Origin: Zanthoxylum bungeanum
Taxonomy: Eukaryota > Streptophyta > Magnoliopsida > Sapindales > Rutaceae
Direction of reading: 5' to 3'
Assembly (NCBI GenBank): GCA_019454045.1
Contig: SKCR01035607.1
Span: 1-64,000 of the forward strand
DNA length: 64,000 nt
In this document: positions 49,357 through 61,071 of the stretch, in pieces
Position numbering within the stretch: position 1 is the first letter of the stretch
Layout: the number at the start of each line of letters is the position of its first letter
The notes under the pieces: generated by a model
Told to the model about the DNA's origin: nothing
Databases searched by the model: none
The model's input: the letters and a program-made list of their open reading frames with translations, nothing else
Program-made: the position numbers and the translations under genes

Positions 49357-50264
49357 TGACCGGCGTAAACACACACGTATAACGCAAGCGCACGTATCGT
49401 TCAAGTAGTATAAAAATATCGATCCCACGAGGACTTAATTCCTACTATTGTTATTAATTGTTGAATCTATTTATTTACAAATATCTAATTAAATGGAGAA
49501 TAGAGATTGTTTGATTGATTTGATTTGTAAGTGGCGATGCTAAATAAAATAAATAAAAAGATAAAAGAAAATACTAAGGAAAATACAAAAGACACAAAAA
49601 CCTAGGGTTGTGAATCATTCTAATATCATTTAAAAGATGAAGTAGTTATATTATAGTTGGGTAAATTATTGAATTATTAATCTGGAACACTAAATTATGT
49701 AAAAGCCTCTTCCGAATGATCATTTACAAATACCTAGTATAATCCAATTGAACCATATGTCTATGTCAATTAAATTACCTAGATTCATTAAGATTGAGTT
49801 CCAATTATATGACTACCCCCGCCCGACAGGTATATTCCTATCCTGTAAGGAAATCTATTAAAGGGTATCTATCCTTAAGGAAGATCGTGGGTTGTTGAGA
49901 CTAAGGTCTTAAACTTAAAATCCCTATGTCTAGTTCATTTTAAGTTTACCTAATCAATTTTATTAGTGATCAGTTAATAAAAAGCATTAAGATTATGACT
50001 CAACAAATAACTCTTTAATTACCCAAACTATAATCTAACCCTTTTAAATCCGGTGATATTAGAGAAATCATCACACCCTAGAATACCAACTTAGTTACAA
50101 CACATAGTTAGGACTAGTGAAACAAAGATAAAAATTACTAAAAAGTAAATGCAGAAAAATAAATAAAATGCTAAGGAAAAGGAATTAACTTCTACTAAAT
50201 ACTAATTAGAAATCTCCCATAAAATATAATATATACTTGTGATAATTTTATCAACCAGCCATAA

Positions 50265-50405
50265 AGGCGGTAATATTTTTATTAAACCAGCCATAAAGGA
50301 GGAACGGAACAGAAATATACCAGCCATAAAGGCGGAACAAAAATAAACCAGCCATAAAGGCGGAATAATTATTTAATAACCAACCGACCAATCTGGCGGT
50401 ATCCT
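50265..50405. repeat. Minisatellite in the solo LTR
   Basis: ACCAGCCATAAAGGCGGAA-type units occur about five times with short AT spacers, homologous in position to 16590-16770. Not CRISPR: units and spacers are irregular, and the context is an LTR. Confidence 0.75.
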
Positions 50406-50765
50406 TATTAAGTCCGGTTATAAATAGTTTTATATATTATATTTTAGGGAGAATAATCTAAATAGCAATAGTAAAAGAATTACCTTTTACCTTAGCGGTG
50501 AAAAGTTACCTTACACATAGTAAATAGTAAAAATTGTAAGAAGTAAGAAAGTAAAATTACTATTACTATTAAAAAAGTAATAAAAATATTTACAAAACTT
50601 AAACTAAAATATTCTAGAGAGAGAAGCTCTCAATTTAGAACTAACAAAAGAGAGAGAAATGTGTGCTGAAATATGAAATTTCGAGTTCTATTTATAGGCT
50701 CGGATAAGCCTCCAGCGTCGCGCCGCCCAAATTGCACTAGCGTCGCGACGCTGGGTACAGTAGGA

Positions 50766-51160
50766 CACGTGTCAAGCACTGGTTGGTAGGCTCAGAATCT
50801 TATCCGATGACGTGGCACTGTTCATGACGTCATTGCTTACGTCATGATGACGTGTCAACTGTTCATGACGTCATTGCTTGCGTCACTCTGATGATGTGGA
50901 AGGCGACGTGGCGACACGTGGGGCGGTGGCCGTCAGACGAATGAGAGGTTGACACGTGTCGCGTTGTGATTGGCTGATGCTGACGTGGCATATTGACTCG
51001 GTTGACTTGCTGACGTGGCTGCTGATGTGGACGATGATGTGGCGACACGTAGGATGACACGTGGGGCGGTGGCCGTCCAAGCAATGAGATTTCGACACGT
51101 GGCACGGCGCATTTTAGCATCTCCGTTGTGATGGTGACACGTGGCACGGCGCACGTTAGC
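50766..51160 (-). promoter_or_regulatory. ACGT-core-rich U3 promoter block of the solo LTR
   Basis: I count 16 ACGT cores in about 390 bp. They include several CACGTG (G-box type), GACGTGGC and two ATGACGTCAT palindromes (50824-50833, 50865-50874). TTGAC motifs are interspersed. There are two internal repeats: one of 41 bp around the palindromes, and GACACGTGGGGCGGTGGCCG at 50913 and again at about 51056. The block lies 70-470 bp upstream of the TATA box on the minus strand. ACGT elements are known binding sites of plant bZIP factors (ABA and stress responses). Function here is inference. Confidence 0.6.
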
Positions 51161-51455
51161 AAAGTCAACTTTTCTCAGATTCTGATTTTGTGGACCGGCG
51201 CATGTTAGCAGATTCGGTGCACACTGGGCGTCGCGACGCTGAAGGTCTGGGCGGCGCGACGCTGAAATGACGATTTTGCCCTTTTTGTCCAGTTTTGTCC
51301 ATTTTGCCCCAAATTACTTCCAGAATGTCCTGAAACTTTATTTATCTGCAAAATAACACAAAATACATCAAAACGTTCATAAAACTCAAGAAACTATACA
51401 AAATATTAAGTTAAATGAGTGGGAAATAGTGATAGAAATACCACTCATCAATACA

Positions 51456-52677
51456 AAGCTAGGCTTGTAGCGAAAGGGTATCGTCAACGACATGATGTCG
51501 ATTATGATGATACTTTTTCACATGTTACCATGATTAAATCCATTCGGATAATGCTTGCTATTGCTGCATATTTCGATTATGAAATAAGGCAAATGGACGT
51601 TAAAATCGTTTTCCTTAACGGAAACCTTTTGGAGGATGTTTATATACAACAACCTGACGGTTTTGTCATACCTAAACATGCAAACAAGGTTTGCAAGTTA
51701 AATCGATCCATTTATAGATTGAAAGAAGCATCGCGTTCTTGGAACCAACGTTTTGATGAGATCATAAAAGAATATGATTTCATTCAAAACGAGGATGATC
51801 ATTATGTATATAAGAAGGTTTATGGGAGCGCGCTGACATTCATTGTCCTGTACGTAGATGATGTATTACTTATTGGCAATGACATTCTCATGCTACAATC
51901 GGTGAAAGCTTGGCTTTCATTAAAATTCTTCATGAAAGATATGGGAGAAGCGTCCTTTATTCTGGGAATAAAGATCTATCGGGATAGATCTAGAAAGCTG
52001 CTTGGACTCTCCCAGAGCACGTACATTGATAAAGTGTTGAAGAGATTCAACATGGATCAGTCTAAGAGGGGACTGTTGCCAATGTCACATGGCATCACTC
52101 TATCTAAGGACATGTGTCCTAAAACTCAAGATGAGAGAGACAACATGAGTCGGATCATGTTCGCTCTGCAGTCGGATCGATCATGTATGCCATGATATGT
52201 ACGCGATCTGATGTCTTGTATGCTTTGAGCATGTGTAGTCGCTATCATGTCGATCCAGGTGATGGTCACTGGGTTTCGGTTAAGAACATCCTTAAGTATC
52301 TTAGACGAACTAAGGATGCTTTCTTAATCTATGGAGATGGAGAACTTGAGGTAACTGGGTTTACCGACGCAAGTTTCCAAACCGATAAAGACGACTGTAA
52401 GTCGTAATCCGGGTACATATTTTATTTGAATAACGGAGCAGTGAACTGGAAATCTTCCAAGCAAGAGACTGTTGCCGATTCAACAACAGAAACGGAATAC
52501 ATTGCTGCAGCTGAGGCAGCAAAAGAGGCAGTTTTGATTCGTAAATTCCTAATTGGATTAGAAGTAGTTCCGTTAGCAGCTGAGACTGTTCGTTTATATT
52601 GTGAAAATAATGGGGCTATAGCGCAGGCTAAGGAACCGCGGTCTCATCAACGATCCAAGCATGTACTTTGACGTTAC
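51456..52677 (+). pseudogene. Reverse transcriptase-RNase H of copia element D
   Basis: RT runs KARLVAKGYRQRHDVDYDDT, IRQMDVKIVFLNGNLLEDVY, KLNRSIYRLKEASRSWNQRF and FIVLYVDDVLLIGNDI with the YVDD site intact, then LGLSQSTYIDKVLKRFNMDQ. A frameshift near 52170 moves to MYAMICTRSDVLYALSMCSR. RNase H has FTDASFQTDKDDCKS, a TAA where CKSQSG is usual (CAA to TAA), and ADSTTETEYIAAAEAAKEA, ending at RSHQRSKHVL where the Athila LTR fragment begins. Few defects, but still inactive. Confidence 0.85.
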
Positions 52678-53444
52678 TGACCGGTGTAAACACACACGTA
52701 TAACGCAAGTGCACGTATCGTTCAAGTAGTATAAAAATATCGATCCCACGAGGACTTAATTCCTACTGTTGTTATTAATTATTGATACTATTTATTTACA
52801 AGTATCTAATTATAGTGAGAAGGGACTTGATTGCTTTTGGTTGGTTGAATGTGATATTGCAAAATAAAATAAAAACATACTCAAAAGAAAATACTAAGGA
52901 AAATAAAAGAAAAGACTCAAAGGTCTAGGGTCGTAACTCTACACAATATTATTATAAAGATGAATTGATTCTCTTATCTATGTATAATAAATTAATTTGC
53001 TAACCTGGAACACGAAAATACGCAAAAGCCTTGTCGATGGTCAGATGCAAATACCAAGTATAACCCAATTGAACCATATGTTTATGTCAACCAAATTACC
53101 TGGATTCATTAAGATTAAGTTCCAATTATGGCTACCCCCGCCCGACAGGTATATGTCTATCCTGTAAGGAAATATATTAAAGGGTTATCTATCGTCAAGG
53201 AAGATCGTGGGCTATTGAATCTAAGGCTGAAACCTAAAATCCCTATGTCTAGTTCATTTTAAATTTACCACATCAATCTTATTGGTGACCAGACAACAAG
53301 AAGCATTAAGCTTAAAACTCAATAAACAAACTAAAGAATTATCCTTAAAAAGAAAATCAATTATTAAGTGTGGATATTGTGTTTCATCACTTCCTTAGAA
53401 TAAAAATAAAATGCTGGGGTTAGAGGATCCACATTTAATATTTC
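52678..53444 (-). mobile_element. Athila-family LTR fragment at the right end of copia D
   Basis: TGACCGGTGTAAACACACACG starts it. It is collinear with 15693-16535 and breaks off after ATTTAATATTTCT. It contains the R/U5 end only. The left flank 5-mer is gttac; no right copy can be sought because the end is lost. Confidence 0.75.
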
Positions 53445-54197
53445 TTATCTAGGAATTGTGGGAACACAGGAAATCTGGGCGACGCATGCTGTCCCGGGCT
53501 CGCGGCCCTGTCGGGAGTACGGAGTAGCCACGGGGGACTAAACCGGAGAATAATGGAGTCGCCACCCGGTGTGAACCGGGAAAATGAGATTTAAGGCCGC
53601 ACTCACCCCTCGCAAGGGAAGACCTCAAACCATTGGGTTCGGAATGGTCCCTTACTCATGTCACTTGTAATGAAAGGATTTATATAATAATTTAAACAAG
53701 CTGAAGTAACACTTATTTCTAAGGGTATCATGCTTCTAAATTCACATTTATAAAATAAAATATGCGCATAAATATACATGTATTTCACATATAAGATTGC
53801 ATGCTTAGAAGTACATTAAATCAACAAACAGACAATTTCATTGGCATGTTGTATTCATGGAAACGCAAGCACATACTAACCACACAAGCACACATAAAGG
53901 CGAATCAAATGATGGTGAACATGTGATTTCATAGACATATCATAAACAAATAGCCATTACATGTCCATGCACAAATAAAAGGGTCAACTAAGTACATAAT
54001 GCAAAAAGACGCTTAGGGATGCAATTAGGCATTAAAGTGAGCATGCTATGACGTAGTGCAAAAGAAGATAGATATAGACAAAGACGCACATATGATGAAA
54101 ATGACTCAATCAGTGTATTCGCGTTCGTGTAGCGTTCGTAAACGCGTTCGAACGGTAAACAGAAGGATCACGTTCGTATAGCGTTTGATAACGCGTT
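53445..54197. other. Unassigned segment with GC-rich start
   Basis: It begins with a GC-rich stretch (CTGTCCCGGGCTCGCGGCCC, GGAGTCGCCACCCGGTGTGA, 53490-53580). GGAGTCGCCACC-type sequence is familiar from non-coding parts of plant gypsy elements. AT-rich DNA follows, then repeated GCGTTCG/ACGCGTTCG strings (54118-54196). No gene was found. At about 54198 it joins copia F. Confidence 0.45.
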
Positions 54198-54999
54198 CGT
54201 TGGCCAAAGTCAAGACCACTTCTTGTCCATCGACATTGATTACGAAGTTTTCCATGGTCAATGGGTCGCGCTTGACTGGGATCACTAAGTTTGTTGTGCC
54301 AAAGCCAAGGCTTAGTTGATTCAGAGGAAAAAGGTTAGGTAATACATTGGATGTATTGGCATATATAAGATATATGTTTCGGACTTGGATGTCCCCCTAC
54401 CGGATCTAGGAATTGGATTGGATCCAATCGATCTTAGAGATCTTCCTAGTTAATTATCATACAATTTGTTGGCCAAAGTCAAGATTGTGTGATATTTAAC
54501 GGGATCCTAGCCCACTAGGAAACACGGTTTCCCGAGTACTCGACAGAGGGTTAGAGGCTCTCCGAAAAATAGTGGGAGGCAAGAATTGAATTTGCAATAT
54601 TCGTTCAATTACTCGCCATACGCGCTTAAACAAATATCATTCGTCAAAGATATTAAATGTTAGTTGGACTAATATTTAAATGTTGTTTTAATAAATAGTT
54701 GGACTATATTCAAACAATTTAAATTATAGTTGATTAATATAGTTGGACTATAATAATCATTATATTTAAAAGGGCACCAAAATCGTTGATTAAATAGTTG
54801 GACTATTAAAATCAAGATTAAATTGAAAGATTGGCGTTTAATACATAATCCTAGGGAAAATGTATTTAAATGGTTTAATTTTCAAATTGGGAATAAAATT
54901 TCAGGATGGTCCTGGAAAATAATAAGTTATTTTATTTGATAAAATAATATTATGCCTAAGCCTGGAGTTAAGCAAATAGTAGAGCATAATCTTTGGAAG

Positions 55000-57900
55000 A
55001 TTATGTAATGATAACTTAAGTCCTTAATCCATTTAGCTTGTCGCAGTAGACTCCTTAATTTCTAAATCAGAACTAAGAATTAGATCCTTAAAGTATGATA
55101 CTGGAATTGAAGGATCTTCATAAATCTATCTTTAGATTAAAGAAGTACTAAATTGCGAAATTTAATTCTTGGAGGGTTAATGACTATTCTCAAGGAGATA
55201 AAATCAAAATTTGCAATAAGGCAAGTAGCGCTAGGCGCACTTTACTTCGATATTCTAGAAGGCCAAGGCTTGGCCAAAGGCTTCTGGAGTGTTGAAATTG
55301 GCAAATGCAACTTCATTATAGTCTTCTGGGAAGATAAAAGACATATCCCAAAATGTCTGCCTAAAATGTGGCAAACGGGATCGCGGAAGCGTGACTGCCG
55401 TTTGGACAAAGCAGACATGAAGGAATTGAAGAACGAGCAAGGCTCTGACTTCAAATATGTTTGTCAACATTATGTTCACTACTAGTATTAAAATTGGATT
55501 TTAGATATTTAGTGTGGTACATAAATATGTATTGATGTTCAGAATCTGCTGTGAGCAGGATACTGACCTCAACTGAGATTTAATCTGCGATTTGGAAACG
55601 GGACGAAAGTCACTGTTTTCACCGTAGATACCGAAGTTTAGGAACTACCTTCGGGTATGTACCTAAATTTGGAAACTGTTATAATGTAACTAGTTTGACT
55701 AGATACATTATCTATATATCAGTGTTTAACCCGCTGCGGGTGAACCTTTATATTTTAGAACACTAAAGTGTTTCATTATATAAAGATGATATTGAGATAA
55801 ACACATTAGATGTGAATAACAGAATTTATATTTTGAATATAAACAAATCTCGAATATATATATGACAAATAAATAGCTCAACTGATTTGATCAGAAGAAA
55901 CTAATTGTGGCATTTTGTCAGGGACACAATTAAACAAGACTCATATATCCACACTTTTGAAGAGTGGGTACTATGACTGTTTTGATCCCAATCAAATAAA
56001 GTCTACGAATCTAGTTTATTGGCAAAGTGCCTAAAACACCTTTACTTGATAAAAGTGTAAATGCCACCGACCTGTTAGCCCTAGTTCATAGTGAAGCATG
56101 TGGGCCCACGTCTAGCTAGGCTAGAGGTGGATATGAATATTTTGTGACCTTACGGATGTTGCATCATGTTATGGTTATGTGTTTCTTTTGAAGAAACACA
56201 AATCGGAAACTTTTAAGTTTCGACACGAAATAGACAAACAGATCGGCTGAAGTATTAAACCGTCACGGTAAGACCGTAATGGAAAATACTTAAGCAATAA
56301 GTTTCTAATATACTTGAAAGAGTAAAGTATTCTTTCAAATGCGAACTCCTCTCGGAACACTTCAAAGTGACGGTGTGTCCGAACTGAGTAACCGAATTTT
56401 GTTGGACATAATTAGGTTAATCATGAGTCGCTCTGAGCTACCATTTCCTTCAACGGATAAGCATAAACAGTGCAAGAACTTATTTAGAATAAGGTTCCAT
56501 AATAATCTGTTTGACAGACATCATATTAGATATGAACAGGAAGGAAACCGGGTTTCACATTCCTGAGTATTTTGGTATGTTGGGCATACGTTTGGGTGAT
56601 ACCAAACTAAAACCCAAATTGGATAAGTGCCAATTGTAGGTTATCCTATGGATACCAAAGTATTGTACTTATACAACTCACTTGAGAACAATTAGATTGT
56701 TGCTCACCATGCGATTTTCCTGAGAGGAATACCGATATGCAGTGGTAAGTGGGAGGATAGTAAAACTCGATGAAAATCAGAGTAATATTATTCTAGGCAT
56801 CGAATCCTAATTGAACACAAAATAGTTCATCAAGGATGAAACTATACCATTAATCTTCGTATACACAAAAACCGCGTATGTCGGAGAGAGTCAGAAAACA
56901 ACCTGGCGTATGGGTTTCTGATCTCACCTCGTGAAGATGTTAATCTTTTAAGGTATACCAACTGACTACGTATGAGGAAGTGATACAAGGTATCGACTCC
57001 CTATTACGACAAAGTGTCATGAGTCCGAATTGGATTCCATGTATATCAACCAAGTTTGGATACTAGTTGATGTACCGCAATGCATTGTGCCTATTGGTAC
57101 TATAAGTCTTCAAGGAAGACATACATGGATAATGTTTGCTAATGCTGCATGTTTCATGTATGAAATATGGCAGCTTTACAGGAAAATCGCTTTCCTGAAA
57201 GGGAAACCTTTTGGAGGATGTTTACAACATCTTGTCGGTTTTGTCGTACCAAAACTAGCAAACAAGGTTTGCGGGTTATTCGATCTATGTTTGGATTGAA
57301 GCAAGCATTAGGTTCTTGGAATTATCGTTTTGATGTAATCATAATGGAGTATGATTTAATTCAAAACGAAAAGATTCTTGTGTATATAAGAGGGTTAGTG
57401 GGAGGCACTGACAGTGGTTGTCCTAAATAATAATGATAATATGTCATTTCTTGGAAATGATATTCCCATAAAAACTATCGGTGAAAGCTTGGTTTTCGAG
57501 AAAACTCTCCGAGAGATCGTACATTGAAAAATGTACGCGACCTGGTGTCTCATACGCTTTGAGCATATGGATTCACAAACAGGCCAATCCAAGTGATAGT
57601 CGCTGGATTGATGATAAGAACATTCGTTAGTATCTTAGAGAACTAAAGATGTTGTCTTAATTTATGGAGAATGAGAATTTGAAGTGACTTGGGTCACTGT
57701 AGCAAGTTTCCTAAACCGATAAAACGACTATAAGTCGCAAACGGTACTATACAGTTTGAATAACGGTACAGTGAGCTGGAAATCTTTCAAGCAAGATACT
57801 GTTACCGAATAAACAACAAATGCGGGTTATTGCTGCAGCTGAGGCGGCAATAGAAGCCTTCTGGGTCGATAATAAATCTAATTAAATTAGATATAGTTAT

Positions 57901-58100
57901 GTTAGCAGCTGAGCTAGGCGTCAGCATAGGCTAAAGAATTAATGGTCTCATCAACGATCCAGATACATACTTCGATATTCATCTGATTAGTTCGGATCAT
58001 ACATCGTGGCGATGTAATGATCGAATAAATCGCATCAGACGATAATCATGTAAATCCGCTGACGAAAACCTTTTCTCAACAATTTGAGCCAACCGTACAT
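55000..58100 (+). pseudogene. Gag-pol remnant of copia element F
   Basis: Recognisable pieces: gag around 55090-55485 (KRDCRLDKADMKELKNEQGS after a broken zinc knuckle), integrase (KVPKTP-type region about 56030, ARGGYEYF about 56120), NRILLDIIRLIMSRSELPF (56388-56445), RT (MDSMYINQVWILVDVP, 57030) and RNase H (WKSFKQDTVTE about 57778). Frames change every 100-300 bp. The RT-RNase H junction at 57517-57540 (ACATTGAAAAATGTACGCGA) carries the shared deletion. Confidence 0.75.
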
Positions 58101-58150
58101 AGTTCGGGTGTCAAGCACTCGAGTGACTGGCTATAGGCCAAGTGGGAGAT

Positions 58151-60302
58151 TGTTGGACAATTATGACCCATAGCGTCACTATTTGTACAGATCATGGTGT
58201 TGTTGTACAAATTAACTATGTGACAAAGAAGATTGCACTCTTATCATTTGTGATTAGATCACCTAGATATATAAATGATGAGAGGTCTGTGTGATTTGTT
58301 CCTGGACGGAGAATGATATGAGACAGTATCAGTCCACGAAGGATAAATCATTAAATATCCCTAGTCAGAGTATTATCGAGATTGGACATCGATAAATACG
58401 TAAAATACTAGTATTACACTTGTGCGCATTGTGAGGGCAAAACATCATAGTTCTCATATATTTGGGTATAGGATACTCATGCAAGTGTAATAGGAGGTTG
58501 TGTTTTACCGATGGTATGGGAAACAGCTTCGCTCTGGATAAGACCCCCTCGGAATTCCATTGGTAGTATGACTATGTGTCTATGGAAGTCCGAAATCAGG
58601 GTAGGTGTATTTGGTCTTAACCTGAGACTTGCACCGCTAATACATACGACAATCAATATACTTTTGTTGAGGTCGTCCAGGGCTTTAACCGGTTTCTGTG
58701 TACGCCGATTCTGGGTATATCGAGAATCGTAGTGTGTTGGGTGTGATGTCAAGACGGAAGTGTCACTCCAGTCATTTGGAGATGATGGTCACGTAGGATA
58801 CGGGACTGGTTCTCTTAAATGCTGCGCAGCTATCGGGATATTATGACTAGGTCATGTATATCCGATTATAGAGACTAGTCGCCAGACATCCGACACGTGA
58901 TCCGATTATGCTTCGTACAGGGCAGACACAATTCCAGCCCCAGGCCTCTCATGTATATCCGATTATAGAGACTAGTCGCCAGACATCCAACACGTGATCC
59001 GATTATGCTTCGTACAGGGCAGACACAATTCCAGCCCCAGGCCTAGCACGTGATCATCCGATACTGGACAGAAATACGCAATACTACGGTATACTACGCT
59101 TGATACAGATCCTTTATTCCTGTAAGGATGTTTCCGGAGAATTGGGGAGGCATGGCGCTTTGCTAGAGGCCAACCTTGTCTTGTAATTCGGTATAAACGT
59201 AGTACGAGGTACTTACGTATTCGGATAGTCCGACGACCGAATTTACTGCCAACATATCCGGGGATCTCATGGGTCGCTTCCCAAAGATTCACCGATGACG
59301 TATAACTCGCACTCTAAATTAATCTGGGATTAATTAGAAGAGAGAGAAAATTAATATGGGATTAATTACGGAGATATTTTATCTGGGATAAAATATCATT
59401 TAAAGAGAGATAACGGTTAATTTGAAATTAATCGAGAAATTAATATATTTGATATATTAAACGAAATTAGATTTCGACGCTGAATTAAAATTAGATTTTA
59501 ATTCGGGCGAACGAATTAATTTAGAATTAATTCGTTAGCGATGTGAATAGTGACTTCGCTAAGCGTAATCATTTAATTACGACGCAACAGAAAATTCGTT
59601 AATTTGGAATTATCGAACCCGAGCCCGAGATTATTTGCGAGCGCATTCGCATTTCGAATTCGAGTGCGGCACGTCAAATCAAGCATCAAATCATTAGTCG
59701 CATCAAGCGTCAAATCAAATGTCACTTTGAGTGATGTGACCACTTGTCACTTGATTTTGATTGATTGATGGATTGATTGATGGAAGTTGTTGGCTAGCAT
59801 TTAATGTTATTTTGGAGCCAAAAGTTGTGTTGACTTTTAGAAAGCAAATACACAAATTTTGTATATGTTTATTTTGGATTTTGGAAATCAAATGAACAAC
59901 TTACACAAATTCTCTCCTTCTCTCTTTTTCTCCCTCTTCTCACGCCCAAACCAGTGGGTTTTCTTCTGTTTTTTGCCGGGCAGATAGGGAAGCAAAGAGT
60001 GGGATTTTGTGGCAAAATCTCAAGTGCTAGCACACTTACGAGATATGCGAAGGTGATAGGGAAGTCCACCCATGAGTCGGGAACCATTCGACGATGCTTG
60101 GAGCTTGACGAATGACCAAAAACGAAGCCAAAACAGTGAGCACAAAAACTGCAGTTCACGCCAAACCAGTGAGCATTTTTGGAGTTTCGTTGCTTGCCGC
60201 GTCGCTCAACCGATCGATGTAAGTATTCTGCAACTTCGTCGATGTGTATTCGCAATGTTTTCATGCTTATAATTGATCTTGGGACCTTAATAGAAACCAA
60301 CA
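58151..60302 (+). repeat. 3' LTR of copia element F (2152 bp)
   Basis: TGTTGGACAATTATGACCC to GAAACCAACA. It is the longest LTR of the family here, partly because of a 97-bp tandem duplication (58852-59045). The CTCTCCTTCTCTC tract near 59910 and the 59700-59780 TTGATTGATGGATTGATT repeat lie in its second half. It is immediately followed by an inverted fragment of the same LTR. Confidence 0.85.
58852..59045. repeat. 97-bp tandem duplication within LTR F
   Basis: Copy one is 58852-58948 and copy two 58949-59045, differing at essentially one place (CCGACACG against CCAACACG). Absent from LTRs of B and C. Near-identity in an otherwise worn LTR indicates a late duplication. Confidence 0.9.
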
Positions 60303-61071
60303 TGCCCCGTACGAAGCATGTATCGGATCCCGCGTAACTAGTCTCTGTAATCGGATAATCATGACCTAGTCATATTATCCCGATAGCTACAGCATTTAAG
60401 AGTACTAGTACCGTACCCTGTGTGACCATCATCTCCGTATGACTGAAGTGATACTCTCATCTTGACATCACACCCAATATAGTACGATTCTCAGTAAACC
60501 CAGCAGAGGCGTACACAGAACATGTTAAAGCTCGAGACGACCAATACCAAAGTAAACTGATTGTCACAAGTAGTAGCGATGCAAGTCTCAGGTTAAAGAT
60601 CACATACACCTACCTTGATTCGGATTCCCATAGACACATAGTCATAATACTAATGGGACTCCGAGTGGGTCTATCCAGAGCAAAGCTGTTCCCGGTCCAA
60701 CGGCTAACAGAACCTATTATCACACTTGCATAAGTATCCAATACCTAAATATATGATAACTATGTCGTTAAGCTTCCATAACGCGCACAAGTGTAATACT
60801 AGTCTATTCTGCATTATCGATGTCCAGTCTCAATAATACTACGACTATGGATATTTAATGATTAAACCGTTCGTGGATTAATATTGTCTCATATCTTATT
60901 AATATGATTTAACCATATAGACTTTTATCATTATATATATATATATATATATCCAAGTAATCCAATTACAATAATGATAAAATAGCAATTTCCTTTTGTC
61001 ACATAGTAATTTGTACAAAAAAACACCATGTTCTTTACAAATAATGATGATATGGGTCATATTGTCCAACA
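60303..61071 (-). mobile_element. Inverted LTR fragment of the copia family
   Basis: It ends ATATTGTCCAACA at 61071, the reverse complement of the LTR start. It covers the first 769 bp of an LTR, up to TGCCCCGTACGAAGCATG at its left end, directly against LTR F. It contains a short AT dinucleotide run at 60933-60951. The right edge abuts protease sequence of copia G. A simple reading is that a minus-strand LTR sat in G and F later inserted in that LTR. Confidence 0.85.

Larger units (their letters stand above)
49357..51450 (-). mobile_element. Athila-family solo LTR (2094 bp) inside copia D
   Basis: It begins TGACCGGCGTAAACACACACG and ends ACCACTCATCA, with 5-bp flanks gtaca (49352-49356) and ataca (51451-51455). 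RT of copia D continues directly across (NIQTY | KARLVAKGYR). Compared with element A, whose LTR adjoins a primer site at the TGATCGGCG end, it lies on the minus strand. TATAAATAG is at 50688-50696 (minus). The U3 side is a GC-richer, ACGT-dense block not found in LTR A. Confidence 0.9.
43781..52677 (+). mobile_element. Copia element D, best-preserved copy, split by two insertions
   Basis: Integrase through RNase H of the TGTTGGACAA copia family is spread over 43790-44398, 48775-49356 and 51456-52677. The insertions between are a complete non-autonomous LTR element and an Athila-family solo LTR, each with a 5-bp duplication. No LTR, gag or protease of D remains: both ends are replaced by partial Athila-family LTRs. 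D has key motifs lost in C (DVCESC, LYVDD) and lacks the deletion shared by B, C and F. Confidence 0.85.
54198..60302 (+). mobile_element. Copia element F, 5' truncated, with complete 3' LTR
   Basis: It starts within the leader (TTGGCCAAAGTCAAG at 54198, again at 54467), then shows degenerate gag, integrase, RT and RNase H, a purine tract GTGGGAGA (58142-58149) and a 3' LTR 58151-60302. There is no 5' LTR or primer site. It has more indels than B, C or D, so it is probably the oldest copy by sequence wear. Confidence 0.8.

Noticed and set aside
50265..50405. Regularly spaced ACCAGCCATAAAGGCGG repeats resembling a CRISPR array
   Set aside because: Plant nuclear context, units inside an LTR, irregular spacers, no cas genes; the homologous array in LTR A shows ordinary minisatellite variation.
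50863..51168. Overlapping minus-strand frames of 71-101 codons
   Set aside because: All lie in the ACGT-rich LTR U3 block; they are open because the block is GC-rich and internally duplicated.
59869..60303. 144-codon minus-strand frame at the end of LTR F
   Set aside because: It lies wholly in the LTR and is not conserved in LTRs of B or C.
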